NCBI GenBank assembly: GCA_028023455.1
Contig: JAQFVV010000018.1
Coordinates: 6,349,800 to 6,413,799 of the forward strand
From: Epiperipatus broadwayi
Lineage: Eukaryota; Onychophora; Udeonychophora; Euonychophora; Peripatidae
Direction: 5' to 3'
DNA: 64,000 nt
Position 1 is the first letter of the stretch. Each line of letters starts with the position of its first letter. Made by a program: the position numbers and the translations under genes. Positions 35,633 to 46,758 of this stretch are shown here, in pieces. The notes under the pieces are model-generated. The model ran no database searches. It saw nothing but the letters and a program-made list of their open reading frames with translations, and was not told the DNA's origin.

Positions 35633-37477
35633 ATCTTTTTCACATGTATGTGGTCATGTGTACCAGTTGTATAAGATGGAGTGGATGACTATAGGAAGCT
35701 TGAAAGTCTGGGTTCAAATCCCTTTATTTATATTTAGCTTAAGTATATATACTATACTTGTATTAAAATATTAAAAAATAGTAATGAAAATATTAAAAAC
35801 TGCTTAAATGAAATTTATGAGATAAAATACAAAAAGTTTTAGATAAATAATATTCAAAACACTTACATAGATGAAATAAAAAATTCAATACAAAAATGAA
35901 CCAATACAAATAGTATTAAAAAAATCTCCTATACACATACATACAATAAAAGCTCTGATTTTCCTTTCTTCTTTACTATCTATCTAAAAATAGCTAGATA
36001 TTCACTTATAGAGCATTGGATGGTTATGAGAAGGTACTTGAAAAGAAAATCATAAGTTTTAAAAGCTGAAAAATTTTTCCAACTACACATATTCAAACAA
36101 ATTATAAGCATAACTAGAAGCCTTTAAATAGGATAATATTATTAACATACCTTGACCTGATTAAAAGTAAAAAAAAAAGAACAAAGAAACTTCATCATCT
36201 TAGCTCCTACATTCACAGTATGGCAACAATTGTGTTATTCTCATCAATGTATAGAACATACTTAATATTTTGAAATCCAACTATAAAAATTTTAATTTAG
36301 TAATTAGTATCCCCTAAATACAAATACTTCATCAGTTTGAAAAAAATATTTGAACACTGAGGTGCAACACAGGCACAGTGTGCTGTTACATTTAACAAGT
36401 TAAAAGGTGAATATAGTGAATTCTTAATCCTTTGATCACACATATATCATTTTTCAGTATCTATAATTTCATTTCATTGATCCCAAATTCACAGTCATAT
36501 AAATATATTATAAAAAATATGTATATACTGTTTTTAGAACTGTCTTGGCATATATTGTTGATAAATCATCACCCCAATGCAATATTTTTCGTAGAGATTT
36601 TTCTAAACAACCTTGAATAGACACTTTCATTTTATCATCATCAACAACAATAATCATACTTCTTTTCATTCATATAACTCTTAGAAATAAAGTAATTGTT
36701 TCTTCCATTTTTTTTTACTTTAAAAAGATTTAAATTTCTCCTTTGCCAAACTTTTCTTAATTTATTACAAATTTAAACAAAAGATTTTTTTTTTGTTTTT
36801 AATTTTTTATTAAAAACTATAACACTTTAAAAAGAGTAATTTTCAACTTTTTATTAAAAATCTTAAAATTTTCAGAGATAATTGAAATAATAAAATTTGT
36901 CATAGACAAATAATAGTCAAATTAATTTTTGGTATATAATAAATCTTGATAAGATTAACAAAAAATTAATAACTACATGTAATTAATATTAATATACTTT
37001 ACTTTTAATATATATAACATAGACACATATTACTTAACTTAATCTTTATTTAAATAGATCACCAAATTGCTTCTTATTTACAATTTTCAATAGGCTTTGC
37101 TTAATTTTCTGTAGTCCTTAAAAAATAAGAGATTGAAAGTTCACTGTATTTCATTATAATAATAAAATAGCTAAATTAATTTGTACAAAAAGGTACTTTC
37201 TGCATAATTTCATGCATTGATGTGAAACACAGATGACATATTGTTGTAACATAAAGATAATGTAAAAATGTCATTCAAGAATGTTTCATAAAATTCTAAA
37301 AACATGCCAACAGGATAATGAATCTATAGATATGCTGTTCTTCAGCTTGCTGGATGTGATGATAATAAATCTTTTACTATAGGATTTATAATAATTGGAT
37401 TAGCTATGTAATACAAATAAATGGTAAAAGATTTGAAAAAAATATTTTCTGATAAACTTGGTTTTATGAGAAAGGCA

Positions 37478-37600
37478 GAATCCATTTACATTATAAAGAT
37501 TATCCCAAAAATACTATAAAGAAGTGAAATTCTTTCATTTGGTAGAGGATAGAATACAATGGAGTTACGACATGTCGCAAAATATTAATTAAACATTAAA
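37478..37600 (+). repeat. Dispersed repeat family C, copy 3
   Basis: Same orientation and order of blocks as 2170-2300: TCCATTTACATTATAAA, then a CTTTCAT block, then GATAGAATACAATGGA. It ends about 230 bp before a Kelch exon. Confidence 0.5.
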
Positions 37601-37830
37601 AAACCACATATATGTTGATGTATATTAAATTCATAAATTGACTTATATAGTCATTACAAATGCACTTTTATCTTTATATTTCTATTTTTTTAATTTCTGT
37701 AACTTAAAAGTGAATCCATTCATTTTAGTGATGAATAAACACAAAATCATTTCAATTCCTAATATTGCTAATTTACTTACATATAGAAATTAAAAAAAAA
37801 AGCATAAAAAATTTGTTCACACAATTATAC

Positions 37831-37974
37831 CGTTCTACAAAGTTGAGGCAAGAAACTCCATCTTGTCCACCCACAGCATATAAATAACCATCTAATACAG
37901 CAACTCCCACGCTTGTCCTACAAGAACTTGTTGGCGCAACATCACTACTCCATTGGTTGGTCTGTGGATCATAA
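37831..37974 (-). CDS. KLHL20: KLHL20-type exon: Kelch blade with SSDVAPT turn
   Basis: This 144-bp exon (one base, 47 codons, two bases) encodes one blade: [39 protein letters not shown] and VSCLNFVER. The wording SSDVAPT and [11 protein letters not shown] is diagnostic of KLHL20/Diablo among Kelch-like proteins. Both ends fall between ER and YDP of neighbouring blades, the same point as in the exon before it, so blade-sized exons are a real property of this gene. Acceptor TAG and donor GTATAA are intact. It is followed by the longest intron in the window (18.8 kb). Confidence 0.96.
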
Positions 37975-38520
37975 CTATAAATTATATATATAATTATTAA
38001 ACAAATACTCAGATATGTAATATATTCAAACTATATGTCAAAACATATTTAAATATGTGCAGCAAAATTGAAGATACAAATATATATGTAAATGAAATAG
38101 TATTTAGCTTGTCATTTATAATGATAAACCAACAACTAACTACATTATCACTATACAATATTTTGTCCTAGAATTGGAAATGCATCAGGTGATCTGGGCT
38201 AACTATCCTCCCATATATTGACATGATGAGATATAATATTCAAATTATAAAATAGATGATTCCAGTCAAGAGTAAAAAACAACAAAAAAATGCAACTTTT
38301 AAAAATCGTATATTTACATATATTTTCAATACATTTTTAATATTAATAATTGGTATAATAATCATATATATAAACCTCACATGATCACCTTTTTTATGCT
38401 CGCTTATAACTGTTATTAAAACAGGCAAAACTCTCTATACGTATTGCCACTCAGTGCAAGCCAGAGTAATCACTGGATGCCAGAAGGCTTGTGCATAAAA
38501 TCTCCATCTAGTGCCTACTC

Positions 38521-38579
38521 ATCCAATACCCCCAGACTAGTTTCTGGCTTGTGACCTTCTTCAGTGAGGAGCCTTGGAT
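38521..38579 (-). ncRNA. Hammerhead ribozyme-like motif, family A, intact core
   Basis: Minus strand: outer stem ATCCAA (38579-38574) with TTGGAT (38526-38521); TCCTCA; CTGAAGA (38564-38558); stem II GGT/GCC with loop CACAA; GAAA (38544-38541); ACTAGT; GTC (38537-38535); TGGGGG. The seventh core position is free in the consensus, so CTGAAGA is allowed. Stem II G-C pairs replace the A-U pairs of the copies at 18.6 and 27.5 kb. Confidence 0.72.
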
Positions 38580-39222
38580 CTGAGAGCACTGCACCTAGAT
38601 CTTAGGATCTAATGCAACCCTCCAGCAAACACCTTTTATCTCTACTTAACTACCAAACCATGAGTCTCAAATTGAAAACACTATAATATTTTCAATCCAA
38701 GCTCATTAGCTTATATAATCATATAGGTCTGAACTCAGTTCAGTACCTATACATTTTGATTCTTTAATAATCACAGCTACCACTATCCTAATAGGCTGGA
38801 TTGGTTTTAAGGGCATATTGGATGAGTAGGCACTAGATGGAGATTTTATGCACAAGCCTTCTGTCATCCATTGATTATTCTGGCTTGCACTGAGTGGCAA
38901 TACGTATAGAGTTTTGCCTGTTTTAATAACATTTATAAGCAAGCATAAGAAATGGTGATCATGTGATGTTTATTGGCTTAAAACCAATCCTGCCTATTAG
39001 GATAGTGGTGCTGTTGTTATTAAAGAACTAAAGTCACCAAAATGTATAGGTACTGAACTGAGTTTAGACCTATATGACTATATAAATATAAGCTAATGAG
39101 CTTGGATCGAAAATATTATAGTGTTTTCAATTTGAGACTCATGGTTTTGTAGTTAAGTAGAGATAAAAGATGGATGCTGGAGGGTTGCATTAGATTCTAA
39201 GATCTAGGTGCAGTGCTCTCAG

Positions 39223-39281
39223 ATCCAACACTCCTCACTGACGAAGGCTACAAGCCAGAAACTAGTCTGGGAATATTGGAT
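39223..39281 (+). ncRNA. Hammerhead ribozyme-like motif, family A, intact core
   Basis: ATCCAA (39223-39228) pairs with TTGGAT (39276-39281). CTGACGA (39238-39244), stem II GGC/GCC with loop TACAA, GAAA (39258-39261), ACTAGT and GTC (39265-39267) follow; stem I has one C/A mismatch (TCCTCA with TGGGAA). Confidence 0.72.
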
Positions 39282-39366
39282 GAGTAGGCACTAGATGGGG
39301 ATTTTATGCACAAGCTTTCTGGCGTCCATTGATTACGCTGGCTTGCACTGAATGACAATATGTTGA

Positions 39367-41127
39367 GCCGATAATTTAGACCGGCTCATGTTATATTTTC
39401 TGTGTATGTAAATGTACGTATATACACATATATATATATTAGGTATAAAATAAGAAATAAATGCTATGTGTATAGAAAGTTTTTTTTTGTGGTATTATTT
39501 ATTAGTTTTTTTTATAGTAGGTGTTTGGTATTATTTATTAGTTTTTTTATTGGGATTTAAAAAAAAAAAAAAAAAACCAGAAAGAAAAGAAAAAGACAAA
39601 ATGGTAGATTAGTTATTTTTTTTAATTGGATTGAGAGATTACATCGAAAGTGATATTAAAAGAAAATATTTTTTTGTTTTGGAAACAATTTCGTAATTAA
39701 ATTTTCTAATCTGAAGGGAGGGAAGGGAGAAAAGAATTGTAATTAATTCTATTGTCGTGACTTATAGTTGGAAGATGTTAAAAACAAAAAGGAATTAAAT
39801 AAATGCAATCACTGGCTGTGAACGTGATCAAATAAAAGGACAATGGATAAAAAAAGACTATAAATAGAGAGAAAAACCTATTGTATTAATTATTAGTTTT
39901 TCTTTTAACAAAAAGAACTATTATATAGAGAAAAATGGAAATAAAAATGATTGAAGGCTAAACAAAATAGAATCCGTCCCCAGCCGGGACACTGATCCAT
40001 TCCTAGATTTTCATCGAACCGGGAAACCACCTCATGGAACACCAAACCGCGTAGGAGAAAGCAAGCTAGCCAGGGAACAAACTTCACTGCAGAGAATCAA
40101 CTCCCAAGAGATAAGGAGAAACGCGTATGGACGTACACTGATCAATCAAGATAACAGAAACTTTGTTATTGATTGAACTATAGATTGGTGAACTTAAAAC
40201 ATCTATTTAGGATTATATTTAATCAGCCATGAACTATAAATTGCGACAATAGAAGGGGTTTTTGTTATATATATTTATAATGTTTATGTCTACATTACCC
40301 AATTAGTTTATTTAAAATACGTAATTTATTTATATTTGTATTTTTTAATTTTTCTTTACGGAGGGTTTTTAACTAAATTTTGACGAAATTTTCAAGACTA
40401 TTGTTGGGAGAGGGTAAAAATAATAATAATCCCATGAATGAATCCCAGAAATCGTTATAGAAAAATAGAATATAAAAATGATTTGGAAAGCAAAAATGAA
40501 AAGTTTTAAGGGTTGAGTAAATATTGAAAGAGAGGGTAGGGGTTTAGTGTAATAACTGGCTCCTAATAGTAAGCCGCTTAGTCTCTATACTGGTCAAGAT
40601 TTGGATCAGTTTGGGACACTTATATAAGTAAAAGCGCATGTTCCTTCGAGAACGAAATACATATACTACTCTTCACCTTTGTTTTTTTTTTTTTATTATT
40701 TATATAAAAAAGAAAAAAGAAGAACGATTATGTAAGTTATGTTAAGAGTATAGAAAGGAGGAAGGTAGAGGGGGACTTATTAGTGATTTGTTTTACAAAT
40801 GGTCTTGAATAAAAGAAAAGTAAATTATAATAAAGCGTATTATTAATTTAAACTTATGAAAGTGTATTTGTTTGTTCTTTTAGCGTTTGTATGCGATAAT
40901 AAAACCTATTATTGTATCGTATCAGTACGTATTAAAAATGGAATTGTAAAGGGGGAGTTTAGCTGGGTCTATCATACATATACAAATTAACAGCCGCGAA
41001 TATAAGATTCTCCTAAATTTCGTGGCTCTAGGTTCTTTTCCTAGTGGCACCCTCGTATGATAACGATTCCAGCTTTAATTAAAATTTTTAATTCTCAGCG
41101 TACGATCTTTTAGATAGAAAAGTAGTG
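39367..41127. other. Unassigned 1.75-kb island interrupting family A
   Basis: Family A sequence stops at 39366 and resumes at 41128 with GTGGCACAACGTATAGAG, so this block appears to have been inserted in a family A unit. It has poly(A) runs (39561), a GC-richer patch at 39970-40130 and a TATATAAG box at 40621. ORF 39905-40087 has no recognisable domain. Terminal repeats were not found; I do not recognise the element. Confidence 0.4.
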
Positions 41128-41172
41128 GCACAACGTATAGAGCGTTTTGCTGTTTTAATAACATATATATAA
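41128..41172 (+). repeat. Family A fragment next to the mariner
   Basis: GTGGCACAACGTATAGAGCG followed by TTTTAATAACAT corresponds to GTGGCAATACGTATAGAGTT and TTTTAATAACAT at 38893-38931. Confidence 0.65.
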
Positions 41173-41175
41173 ATA

Positions 41176-42271
41176 CAGGATGTCCCAAAAGTCACCATAC
41201 AGCAGGAAAAACCAAATATATTTTTATTATATTTTTGATAACTTTTACTTATATTTTTAGGTACCCTAAAAAAATAATCCACAAGATTGCAATAAATTTT
41301 ATCAGAAAATATGGGAGGCACATTCTATACATCACTATGGTCAAACTTATTGAGAAGTTCAAGAAAACTAAAAATATTGCACATCATCAGAGAAATGGAC
41401 TGTCACAGACATCCAATTGACGAAGACACAGCCGTCGAAATACTGGTAGCATTTTCCAGGAATCCATAAAAAAGCATATGACAATTATTGGAAGAAACCA
41501 GTATCAGCAAATCGAGTATTATGAAAAATAAAACTGGCAACCATACAGATTACAAATGTTATATCATTTTAGTGAAAATGACACAGATAATAGGTTTGAA
41601 TTTTGTAAATGGGCTCTAAAAACTGGCTGAAGATATAAACTTCACAGCTGAGATCCTCTTAACTAATGAAGTCAATTTTATGTTAATGGAAAAGTCAATT
41701 GCTGAAACCTATGTGACTGGAATGATAGCAACCCAAACTGGATGAGTCCATCAAAAATCCAGCTGCTGAAAAAGTGATGGTATTTTTGTGGGATATGGAA
41801 CAACAGAATTGTTGGACTTGTTTTTATTTTTTGACAAAAATCTTATTGCTAAATATGCTACAGGAAAACATAATGCTATCTCTGTTAAACAAATATTGGG
41901 AGTTTCCATCATATTTTTTAATACAATAAGATGTCACGTCATTATGATATCAGTCTACAACAATGGTTGGATCGACAGAATTCACATTTGTGGATCAGTT
42001 GCCATAACCTCATGTAATGACCTGCTAGATCCCCTGACTTTTCCCTCTTGACTTCAGAATGCATTAAAAATGCAATTACTTGCATAAAATAGATATATTG
42101 AATGCATTAACCATGAGTAAAAGGGAAGACTTTGTGTATGTGTAACAAAAAAAAGTAGCTAATATGTAAAAAATATTTTGTAAAATTTTATAATGAATAT
42201 TTTATACAATAAAGGTACTTTTAGCTTGGATTCTCATTTTCTCTATGTATAATGACTTATAGCATACCCTG
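41176..42271 (+). mobile_element. Mariner-like transposon, degraded
   Basis: Left end CAGGATGTCCCAAAAGTCAC and right end (read inward) CAGGGTATGCTATAAGTCAT are inverted-repeat ends of the mariner type, each next to TA (41174-41175 and 42272-42273), the mariner target duplication. Total 1096 bp. The inside holds a transposase pseudogene on the plus strand. Confidence 0.85.
41235..42060 (+). pseudogene. Mariner-type transposase (many stops)
   Basis: Across frames: RKYGRHI, VKLIEKFKKTKNIAHHQRNG (helix-turn-helix linker region), FSENDTDNRFEFCKWAL (family: L.E.D...RLEFC.WM), then FYVNGKVNCxNLCDWNDSNP (FLNGxVNRHNxRYWxxxNP), then WYFCGIWNNRIVGLVFI (VWAGIxxxxIVGPFFI), then NNGWIDRIH near the third catalytic region and ARSPDF before the end. 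The subgroup with these motifs is widespread in arthropod genomes. Roughly ten stops or frame changes make it dead. Confidence 0.82.
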
Positions 42272-42612
42272 TATATATGTACACAATAATTAGCTTAATA
42301 TTGCACAATCACTGGCACACTATTTATAAGTTATATGTATATATTATTTTTTTTAATCAAATAGAATCACATAAATATTATATCCTTACCATGTCAAAGT
42401 ATTCAGTCATTTGATGAATTTCCCATTCTGAGAGTATGTATTGTATTGTAATAAAGTAGTTAATGGTTTTTTGTATGCATTAACATTGGTGACTAGCTAT
42501 AAATTCATTTACATGCTTGTGAGTGATTATAATGAACCAACTCTATCTCATATAAATATGTTTATATAAAATTATATACAAAATTACACACCTACTTTTG
42601 ATAAAAACTTAC

Positions 42613-42796
42613 CGTTCTATACTATTTAAGTAGGCTTGTCCATCATGGCCTCCAACTGCATATAGTAAATCATTAAGAACAGCTACTCCCACACCACAAC
42701 GGCGTTTGCTCATGGGAGTAACCATTCGCCATTCATTTGTTCGAGGATCAAATCGCTCCACACTGGCAATAGCATCTCCACTGCACCATCCTCCAA
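42613..42796 (-). CDS. KLHL20: KLHL20-type exon: first full Kelch blade
   Basis: The exon is 184 bp, enters in phase 1 and leaves in phase 2. It reads [18 protein letters not shown], then [19 protein letters not shown], then [19 protein letters not shown]. The Kelch signature is complete: a double glycine, a conserved aromatic and Trp about 20 residues on, and the MSKRR turn. The exon stops exactly at the ER of the motif, so the following exon begins with YDP. Donor is GTAAGT. It lies only 366 bp from the previous exon, the one short intron of the gene. Confidence 0.96.
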
Positions 42797-43162
42797 CTAA
42801 TAACAAAACATAACATATATATATATTAGCAGGTTTTGTATTGTTTGTTTTTGTAAGTTTTAGTTATTATAAGAAAAATATGACACCCCCCCCCAATAAT
42901 TAATGCACTTTTTTAATAGGCCTGATCATGCTTTATATCTTCATTAAACATTATATAAAATGCAAAACAAAAAATACGTAAATATACATCAAAGGAACAT
43001 TTGAATATTTTCTTTGAATAATGATTAAATAATATAAGATTCTACATAAAAACACTTTATATTCTAATTTTAATCTTAAATTATTTTATTTCTAATTTTT
43101 GGAATAATTAATTATTATCAAAACAATAAATTTCCTTAAAATAAAGCAAATAATTAATTCAC
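42797..43162 (-). other. Short KLHL20 intron of 366 bp
   Basis: Between the linker exon and the first Kelch blade. No repeats except a C-run at 42883-42893. It is the only intron here free of recognisable mobile DNA. Confidence 0.9.
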
Positions 43163-43373
43163 CTGCAAACAATACTTCACCGCATCTAATTGGTTTTCGA
43201 GGTCTAGTTCTAGGACCCTGCATTAGAGGCCGCTCTTGCGGTAATAACAGATAATTTTTAGCTTCATCCACTAAGTCCCTACAGGCTTCATCACTCTTTA
43301 TTAGTAAATCAGAGCCTACTGTGCCTACTAAAAACTTGGGACTTAGCAGAGGTAATCTGACATGTTGCAAAAC
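43163..43373 (-). CDS. KLHL20: KLHL20-type exon: end of BACK and linker to Kelch
   Basis: This 211-bp exon continues in phase 0 from the exon at 54752-54910 and ends in phase 1. It encodes [20 protein letters not shown], then a stretch with [18 protein letters not shown], then the basic linker [17 protein letters not shown] that leads into the first Kelch blade. The codons for the first blade are split, with the final G joining TT of the next exon to make Val of VGGW. Splice sites are TAG before and GTGAAT after. Identity to the vertebrate orthologue is so high that orthology, rather than another KLHL paralogue, is the simplest reading. No stop or frameshift is present. Confidence 0.96.
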
Positions 43374-43675
43374 CTAGAAATCAAAAAGAAATAATTTATT
43401 TAAAAATATTTAGTTTCAACATGGCAATGTAAAATAAGCAAATAAATAAATCAGTTTATATTAATCTCTATGCAATGATAAAGTTACTAAGGCTTATATC
43501 AAATGTAAATTCAAAGCTAATGATATAAATTTAACAAATGCTAAAATATATTAATGTTAGAAGTATAGAACTATAATAATTACAGTTAATTTGCTATCAT
43601 GGCAATAATCCATTCTATACTATCCTACTCTATACATATATGAGTAATCTATGAAAACCATATATAAGGCTAACA

Positions 43676-43725
43676 AAATCCCCAAGGTAGTTTCTGGCTA
43701 ATGGCTTTTGTCAGTAAGGCATACT
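43676..43725 (-). ncRNA. Hammerhead-like relic related to family A
   Basis: Minus strand: CTTA, CTGACAA (43714-43708; one core G lost), stem II GCC/GCC-like with loop ATTA, GAAAC (43694-43690), TACC, then TTGGGGATTTT. The flanks do not continue as family A, so it is either a small remnant or a sister family. Confidence 0.45.
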
Positions 43726-43804
43726 GAATTGTACATATCTGTTGAAGATTATCTTTATTTACAGTATTCAAATTAATGACTTAAAATTTAAAAAATATAT
43801 AATT

Positions 43805-43865
43805 TTGAACTCAAGACAAACGTGTTGGGGTAGCTCTACAGGTCTAACACTATGTCAGTAATTAT
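43805..43865 (-). repeat. Possible tRNA-derived repeat
   Basis: Minus strand reads GTGTTAGACCTGTAGAGCTA (A-box-like) and about 20 bases later TGAGTTCAAAATT (B-box-like). Weak match to a tRNA-derived SINE head. Confidence 0.35.
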
Positions 43866-45199
43866 ATATTTTAGTAATCTCAAATATATATTAATTAAAG
43901 GCACTTCTGATCCTTTGACAAAAAGATGGCAAATGTCAAAATATGACACTAAATAACTTCACTATACTTAGTTTTCATTAATAAGAAGCAATGGATTTCA
44001 CATCCCAATTCAAAAATTACTTTTATTTCTTTTATACTATTCCAAACAAAAATTGAAATTCTGCTTTTGAATTTCATATATCAATGCAAAAATGCTCCTT
44101 TTATACTATTCTAATCAAAAATTTAAATTCTATTGTATTTATGTATATTCAAAATAAGTACGAATTGGCACAAATATGTATAAATATTTACCATATTAAG
44201 CTTATACATAATAGGTATTTATATGTATTACAATATATTTTACATAAAACATTTGCACATGTGAATTTTGGTTGTTGTGCCAATTGAAGCAAGGCAATTC
44301 AGGTGACTTTCTAGGTTTACCTAACATTTCCAGCTGCATTGTGACAACTTGCTTCATGTGTAGATACAGTGAAACTTCCAGCTTTCTGTGACAGTTTGCG
44401 TATCTAGCAGCTTTCAGTTGAACATGAAATGCCACACTGCTTTAACATTTTGGAGAATAACCTGTATACTGTCATTCAGCTCTAACAGTAAATTAAATAA
44501 CATTTTAAAACTTTCAGGGAAGTGTTAGATAAATTTCATTATGGAAATAAAAATTGATATAGGACATAAACTACAGGTTGTTTTTTTTTTAAAAAAATCT
44601 AATGCAAAAATAAACATGAAAATTTCCAAATGAAGATACAGCTGACTTTGAATATTTCAAAATATATATATATATACCGGATTTCAAAACTAATGTGCTT
44701 AATAGATTAAACACAAGAATTTGATCAATGACTCATAAGATATAAAGTATGTGTTAATGCAAAGCTAGAGAGAAAATTATTAAAAACTATTAATAATTGA
44801 TAACCATAAACTTCAGAAATTCTTTAATGGTTTGCAAATTATTTTAAAAATATTATGAAACTTTGATGATGATTCACATTTGGATGACAATAAGATGATA
44901 AATAAACAAATGCATAACAATTATTCACCATAGATTTTCAACTAAGAATAGGCAATACGAAGTAAAGGATGATTATAAAAATATCTGGAATTCTATGAAA
45001 TGATAAAAAAAACACAAAGAATTTAAAATGACATAATATAATGACAAGAAAATTTGCATAAATAAAGCAATATCTTGATATTGGTCACCTCAGCAGCAAA
45101 AAAAAATTGGCACTATTATTAAAACAGATATAACATCATAAAACATGGCCTAGAAATAGATAAACAATAATATAGTAATAAAAAAAGAAGAAAAAAAAC

Positions 45200-45705
45200 T
45201 CAAAGCAATAATAACATAAATACATCAAGTTGGTTTAAATAAAGATGAAACATGCAATTAAATCATTGGAAAATGAAAAAAAGTACAGGAAACAATGGAA
45301 TTACTACAGATATTTTAAAAGAGGTGGAATGAAAAAAATTATTAGCAAACTATGTGTCATATAAATAATAAAAGTACACCAAATGATTGCAACAATGAAA
45401 GATAAAAAGAAAAATACTACAGACATCAGTTGAATGTAAGATATTTATTATTATAATTCAAGAGAATTTTGAATTCAAGACAATTAAAAGAAGTAGCTGG
45501 ATTTAAAAGTCCAACATAATATATCACATCAAATATTCAAATGAAGTTATAGAAGTGACAATGCACAAGAGCTCTTATTATTTGTTGATTATCAAAAGGC
45601 ATTTGATTCTATAAACATTTCTGTTATGACTAAAGCTTTTAAATATCAAGACAAATTTAAGATAATGCGAATTCTAAAGAAAAAGTGACTAGATAGAGAT
45701 TTTAC
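45200..45705 (+). pseudogene. RTE-like LINE RT, first part
   Basis: Frame reading gives MKHAIKSLENEK and GNNGITTDILKEV (RTE pattern AI..MKNGKSPG.DGI..E.LK), then AGFKSP with IQMK-like sequence (QAGFR...T.DHI), then AQELLLFVDYQKAFDSIN (catalytic motif CFVDYEKAFDSV) and MTKAFKYQ. Every block needs a frame change to the next, so it is very decayed. The remaining RT lies beyond 48.9 kb. Confidence 0.7.
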
Positions 45706-45714
45706 ATAGGGTAA

Positions 45715-46560
45715 TTCCATCTCTAAAACATTTTACACTAGTTTACAGAAAATATTGTTTTAACTTGAGTCATAAGTGCGCATTATGTATACGTCGTAGA
45801 TCGTTCGTTAAAATTCGGTTTTCATTTTAAAATTATGTAAAAACTAAGAGGACTACGCATGTGGGTATACCATAATTCTCTGTGCTATTTTCTTGCCTTT
45901 TTGTACGTAGTTGCCATATTTTTCCCGGGCAAAAAATAAATTTTTTTCCGAGTAAGGTCAATTATTATAAATTTTTTTTCTGAGTTTTTTAGATTGTACG
46001 AAGGAAAAAGAATGGAAGAAAACTAGACCGAAAAAGTGGATTCAGAAACGGATTCTACCAGTGTTGATTCAAGGCCTTTCAACTCTGATGAAACTATTTC
46101 ATACAACGATCGAGAATATTTCACTTCATCATCGGAAGAAACCCCATTACCAGCCAAAAGATGAAGAAAAGCCAAAAATGTACCTCAGTCCGATAGCAGC
46201 AGACCAGGCCCTTCATCTAGTATTATGCTTTTGGATATTAGTAGCCCTTCATCTAGCAGTTAAGGTGCCTTCGAACGTAATCGTCAAACCAATATATGTA
46301 GAGAATTTTACCAAGATTCTAGGTATGAAGTTTCCCACAACTGGTGAGTATTCTATTTTAGACTTTTTCCATATGTTTTTTGATAAAAAATTATGTAGTA
46401 AAATTATTAACGAAACTAACATGTATGCTACTAAAAGTAAAAGTGTGCGTAATTGGATAAATGCAATGGATCATAAATTGCCTTCCTTATTAGAATTTTG
46501 TAACAGCTTCATTACTGATTACTTTTGCCAATTAGTAAACAAGATCTAGAAGAATTTATT
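45715..46560 (+). mobile_element. piggyBac-like element fragment
   Basis: From 46011: MEEN, a stop, then TEKVDSETDSTSVDSRPFNS and EETPLPAKR, an acidic Ser/Asp-rich N-terminus, then a frame change to PTTGEYSILDFFHMFFDKKL and IINETNMYATKSKS. The DFF.LFF...L...I..ETN.YA motif opens the DDE domain of piggyBac transposases. The catalytic part is missing. Terminal TTAA duplications were not found. Confidence 0.6.
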
Positions 46561-46705
46561 TTTTATTAATAATAAATAAAATAACAATAAATAATATTGG
46601 ATAAATATAACGGATAGTGAATTGCCTTCCATATTAGAATTTTGTAACAGCTTCAAAACTGATTACTTTTGCCAAATGGTAAACAAGATCTAGAATGATT
46701 GATCT
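46469..46705 (+). repeat. Tandem duplication of about 140 bp
   Basis: ATTGCCTTCCTTATTAGAAT at 46478 recurs as ATTGCCTTCCATATTAGAAT at 46621, followed in both by TTTTGTAACAGCTTCA, GATTACTTTTGCCAA and AAACAAGATCTAGAA. The duplication includes the end of the piggyBac-like ORF. Confidence 0.88.
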
Positions 46706-46758
46706 TTTATTAAAAATAAATAATGTTGAATAATATGAAATATTTAATATTTTACATA

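Larger units (their letters stand above)
33895..35730. mobile_element. Inverted-repeat element with family B ends, about 1.8 kb
   Basis: The first 380 bp and the last 410 bp are inverted copies. Outer ends: CGGATTTGAATCC at 33899 against GGGTTCAAATCC at 35709. Inner ends: ACTCATCGACTAGCAGATGC at 34237 against GTGCATTGGCTAGTCAACGA at 35321. The arms include decayed family B ribozyme repeats (33985-34035 and 35575-35632). The middle 1.05 kb has no recognisable protein. GGGTTCAAATCC resembles a tRNA B-box, but no A-box at a proper distance is convincing. No target duplication was identified. Confidence 0.8.
19031..37830 (-). other. KLHL20 intron of 18.8 kb
   Basis: The largest intron in the window. 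It holds the PLE cluster, family A array, a LINE with linked repeat, the large palindrome and the family B inverted-repeat element. I found nothing I can support in 19031-21400, 25800-26680, 28090-29160 (apart from a GC-richer patch at 28780-28970), 31830-32630 and 35735-37470. Confidence 0.85.
38376..39366. repeat. Family A units, head-to-head pair
   Basis: A minus-orientation copy (38376-38810) meets a plus-orientation copy (38811-39366). The plus copy begins GGGCATATTGGATGAG, which corresponds to the bases just after the predicted ribozyme cleavage site (GTC then TGGGGATATTGGATG). It then runs through one full 456-bp unit to the next ribozyme core and about 100 bp beyond. The array then breaks off into unrelated sequence at 39367. 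Confidence 0.88.
37975..42612 (-). other. KLHL20 intron of 4.6 kb
   Basis: It contains a family A inverted pair, an unassigned 1.75-kb island and a mariner. The parts 37975-38370 and 42275-42612 show only A+T-rich sequence. Confidence 0.85.
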
